A DNA stretch of 64,000 nt from positions 1 through 64,000 of the forward strand of contig JANEZZ010001381.1 in assembly GCA_026122225.1 (NCBI GenBank), read 5' to 3'. This stretch comes from Heloderma charlesbogerti (taxonomy: Eukaryota > Chordata > Lepidosauria > Squamata > Helodermatidae). This document shows positions 63,113 to 64,000 of this stretch, one piece after another. How positions within the stretch are numbered: position 1 is the stretch's first letter; each line of letters starts with the position of its first letter. Below the pieces are notes generated by a model. The model was not told the origin of the DNA and made no database searches. It saw nothing but the letters and a program-made list of their open reading frames with translations. The position numbers and the translations under genes were made by a program.

Positions 63113-64000
63113 GTAAAATACACTGTGCACATTGATGGTGCTATAACGGGTGGGGAACCTCAGACATGGCTCCAAATCCAGTTCTCCTGGAGGGGGGTGG
63201 GAATCTAACCCTCTGAGGTTCCCCAGAAGGCCACCCCCTTCCTCTGGCCCAACTCCCTTTCCCACAACTGCCAGCAACTGGGTGGCTTCCAGCTTTTGTG
63301 CAGTTTCTCCCCCATTCTGAAAGGTTGAAACACCTCTCCTAAGGCTTCATGACTGGTGGGAAGAGCTTGAAGCTAAAATAGTTTTGGTACTTGGGGCCTT
63401 GCCTCAGTCCCCCCCTGTCCCTGAGCAACAAAGTGCAGCTCCTCTGTGCCCCCTTCCCAGGCAAGGATGGAGGCGCCATAAAGGAGGTGGGCAGACGCCA
63501 AGCTTGTGCCATCTACCGGGGATTTTTTACTGGAGCTCCAAAGCCCACCCACGGGAGCCACGTGCAGAAAGGTGGCTCAGAGGCCAGTGCAATGGCCTCC
63601 TCCACCTCCAAAACTGAGCACTGGGGTAACCTGCACACACAACTTCACAGCAAGGCCGGCCAAGGCAACCCATCCGCCATCCTATATTACATGGAGGCGG
63701 AGAGAGAGAAGGGATTGTACCACCAGGCTGGCTGTTGTACCCAAGGCAATGACTTCCTGCAGTTAAAAAGAATCAATCTGCAAGTTGTGCCAATATGCAC
63801 CAAGGCCCATTTTACAGCTGGGGAACACTGAGGCACAGACATAAAACTTGCACATGGGTCCCCCCTCCCCAATAAATTACTATTGCTGTTGTTCAACAAG
63901 GGGGAACTCAGCACTCTAGTGGATCTGCTGCAAAATACCCCCATGCCACTGAGCCCTTCCAGTGGATCCTCCTGGCCCCCTTGCACTGCCGCAGAAGAAG
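63113..64000. other. Terminal intergenic DNA
   Basis: A reversed MIR-like fragment (CATTTTACAGCTGGGGAACAC) lies at about 63808-63840; otherwise nothing is recognised. No HIC1 BTB coding sequence is present. Confidence 0.4.

Noticed and set aside
60960..64000. HIC1 coding exon
   Set aside because: No BTB-domain or zinc-finger sequence is present in any frame.

Overview
This is vertebrate nuclear DNA, most likely from a squamate reptile (lizard or snake). The evidence is two spliced protein genes with GT-AG introns, CpG-rich promoters, many CR1 and L2-like LINE fragments, CORE-SINE and tRNA-Ala-type SINEs, short palindromic MITE-like elements, and a Bov-B LINE 3' end at about 43.59-43.81 kb. 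Bov-B is a known marker of squamates (and ruminants). The lineage is inferred from repeats; the species cannot be named from this window.

The locus matches the DPH1-OVCA2-miR-132 block of human 17p13.3, with the same order and orientation. DPH1 (+) runs from 7217 to 41040 in 12 coding exons, all reconstructed here. They join in frame to 433 codons plus stop and encode the eEF2 diphthamide-synthesis radical-SAM subunit. OVCA2 (+) runs from 44972 to 46894 in two coding exons (223 aa) and encodes an FSH-type serine hydrolase with Ser117/Asp175/His202. mir-132 (-) lies at about 59.66-59.74 kb; both mature arms are almost identical to the human ones. An RE1/NRSE-like site (REST binding) sits about 3 kb upstream of the microRNA in its direction of transcription.

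Layout: 1-7.0 kb is intergenic and repeat-rich, with no exon I can recognise. 7.0-7.7 kb is the DPH1 CpG-rich promoter and exon 1. 7.3-41.0 kb is the DPH1 body, where exons occupy only 1.3 kb and the introns are full of CR1, SINE and palindromic elements. 41.0-42.2 kb is the DPH1 3' UTR. 44.8-45.2 kb is the OVCA2 CpG-rich promoter, with two perfect CRE palindromes just inside intron 1. 47-59 kb is intergenic repeats plus an orphan GC-rich island (52.3-52.76 kb) that ends in a splice-donor-like sequence. 59.6-61 kb holds mir-132 and GC-rich promoter-like DNA. 61-64 kb is SINE-rich with the RE1 site. In human, HIC1 follows this block; its BTB-domain exon is not in the window.

No wholly new gene system is visible. 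The observations most worth checking are the mir-132 hairpin without a visible miR-212 partner, the RE1 site, the paired CREs in OVCA2, a 5S-rRNA-headed element with a CR1 tail, an unrecognised hairpin of about 210 bp in DPH1 intron 11, and the orphan CpG island.
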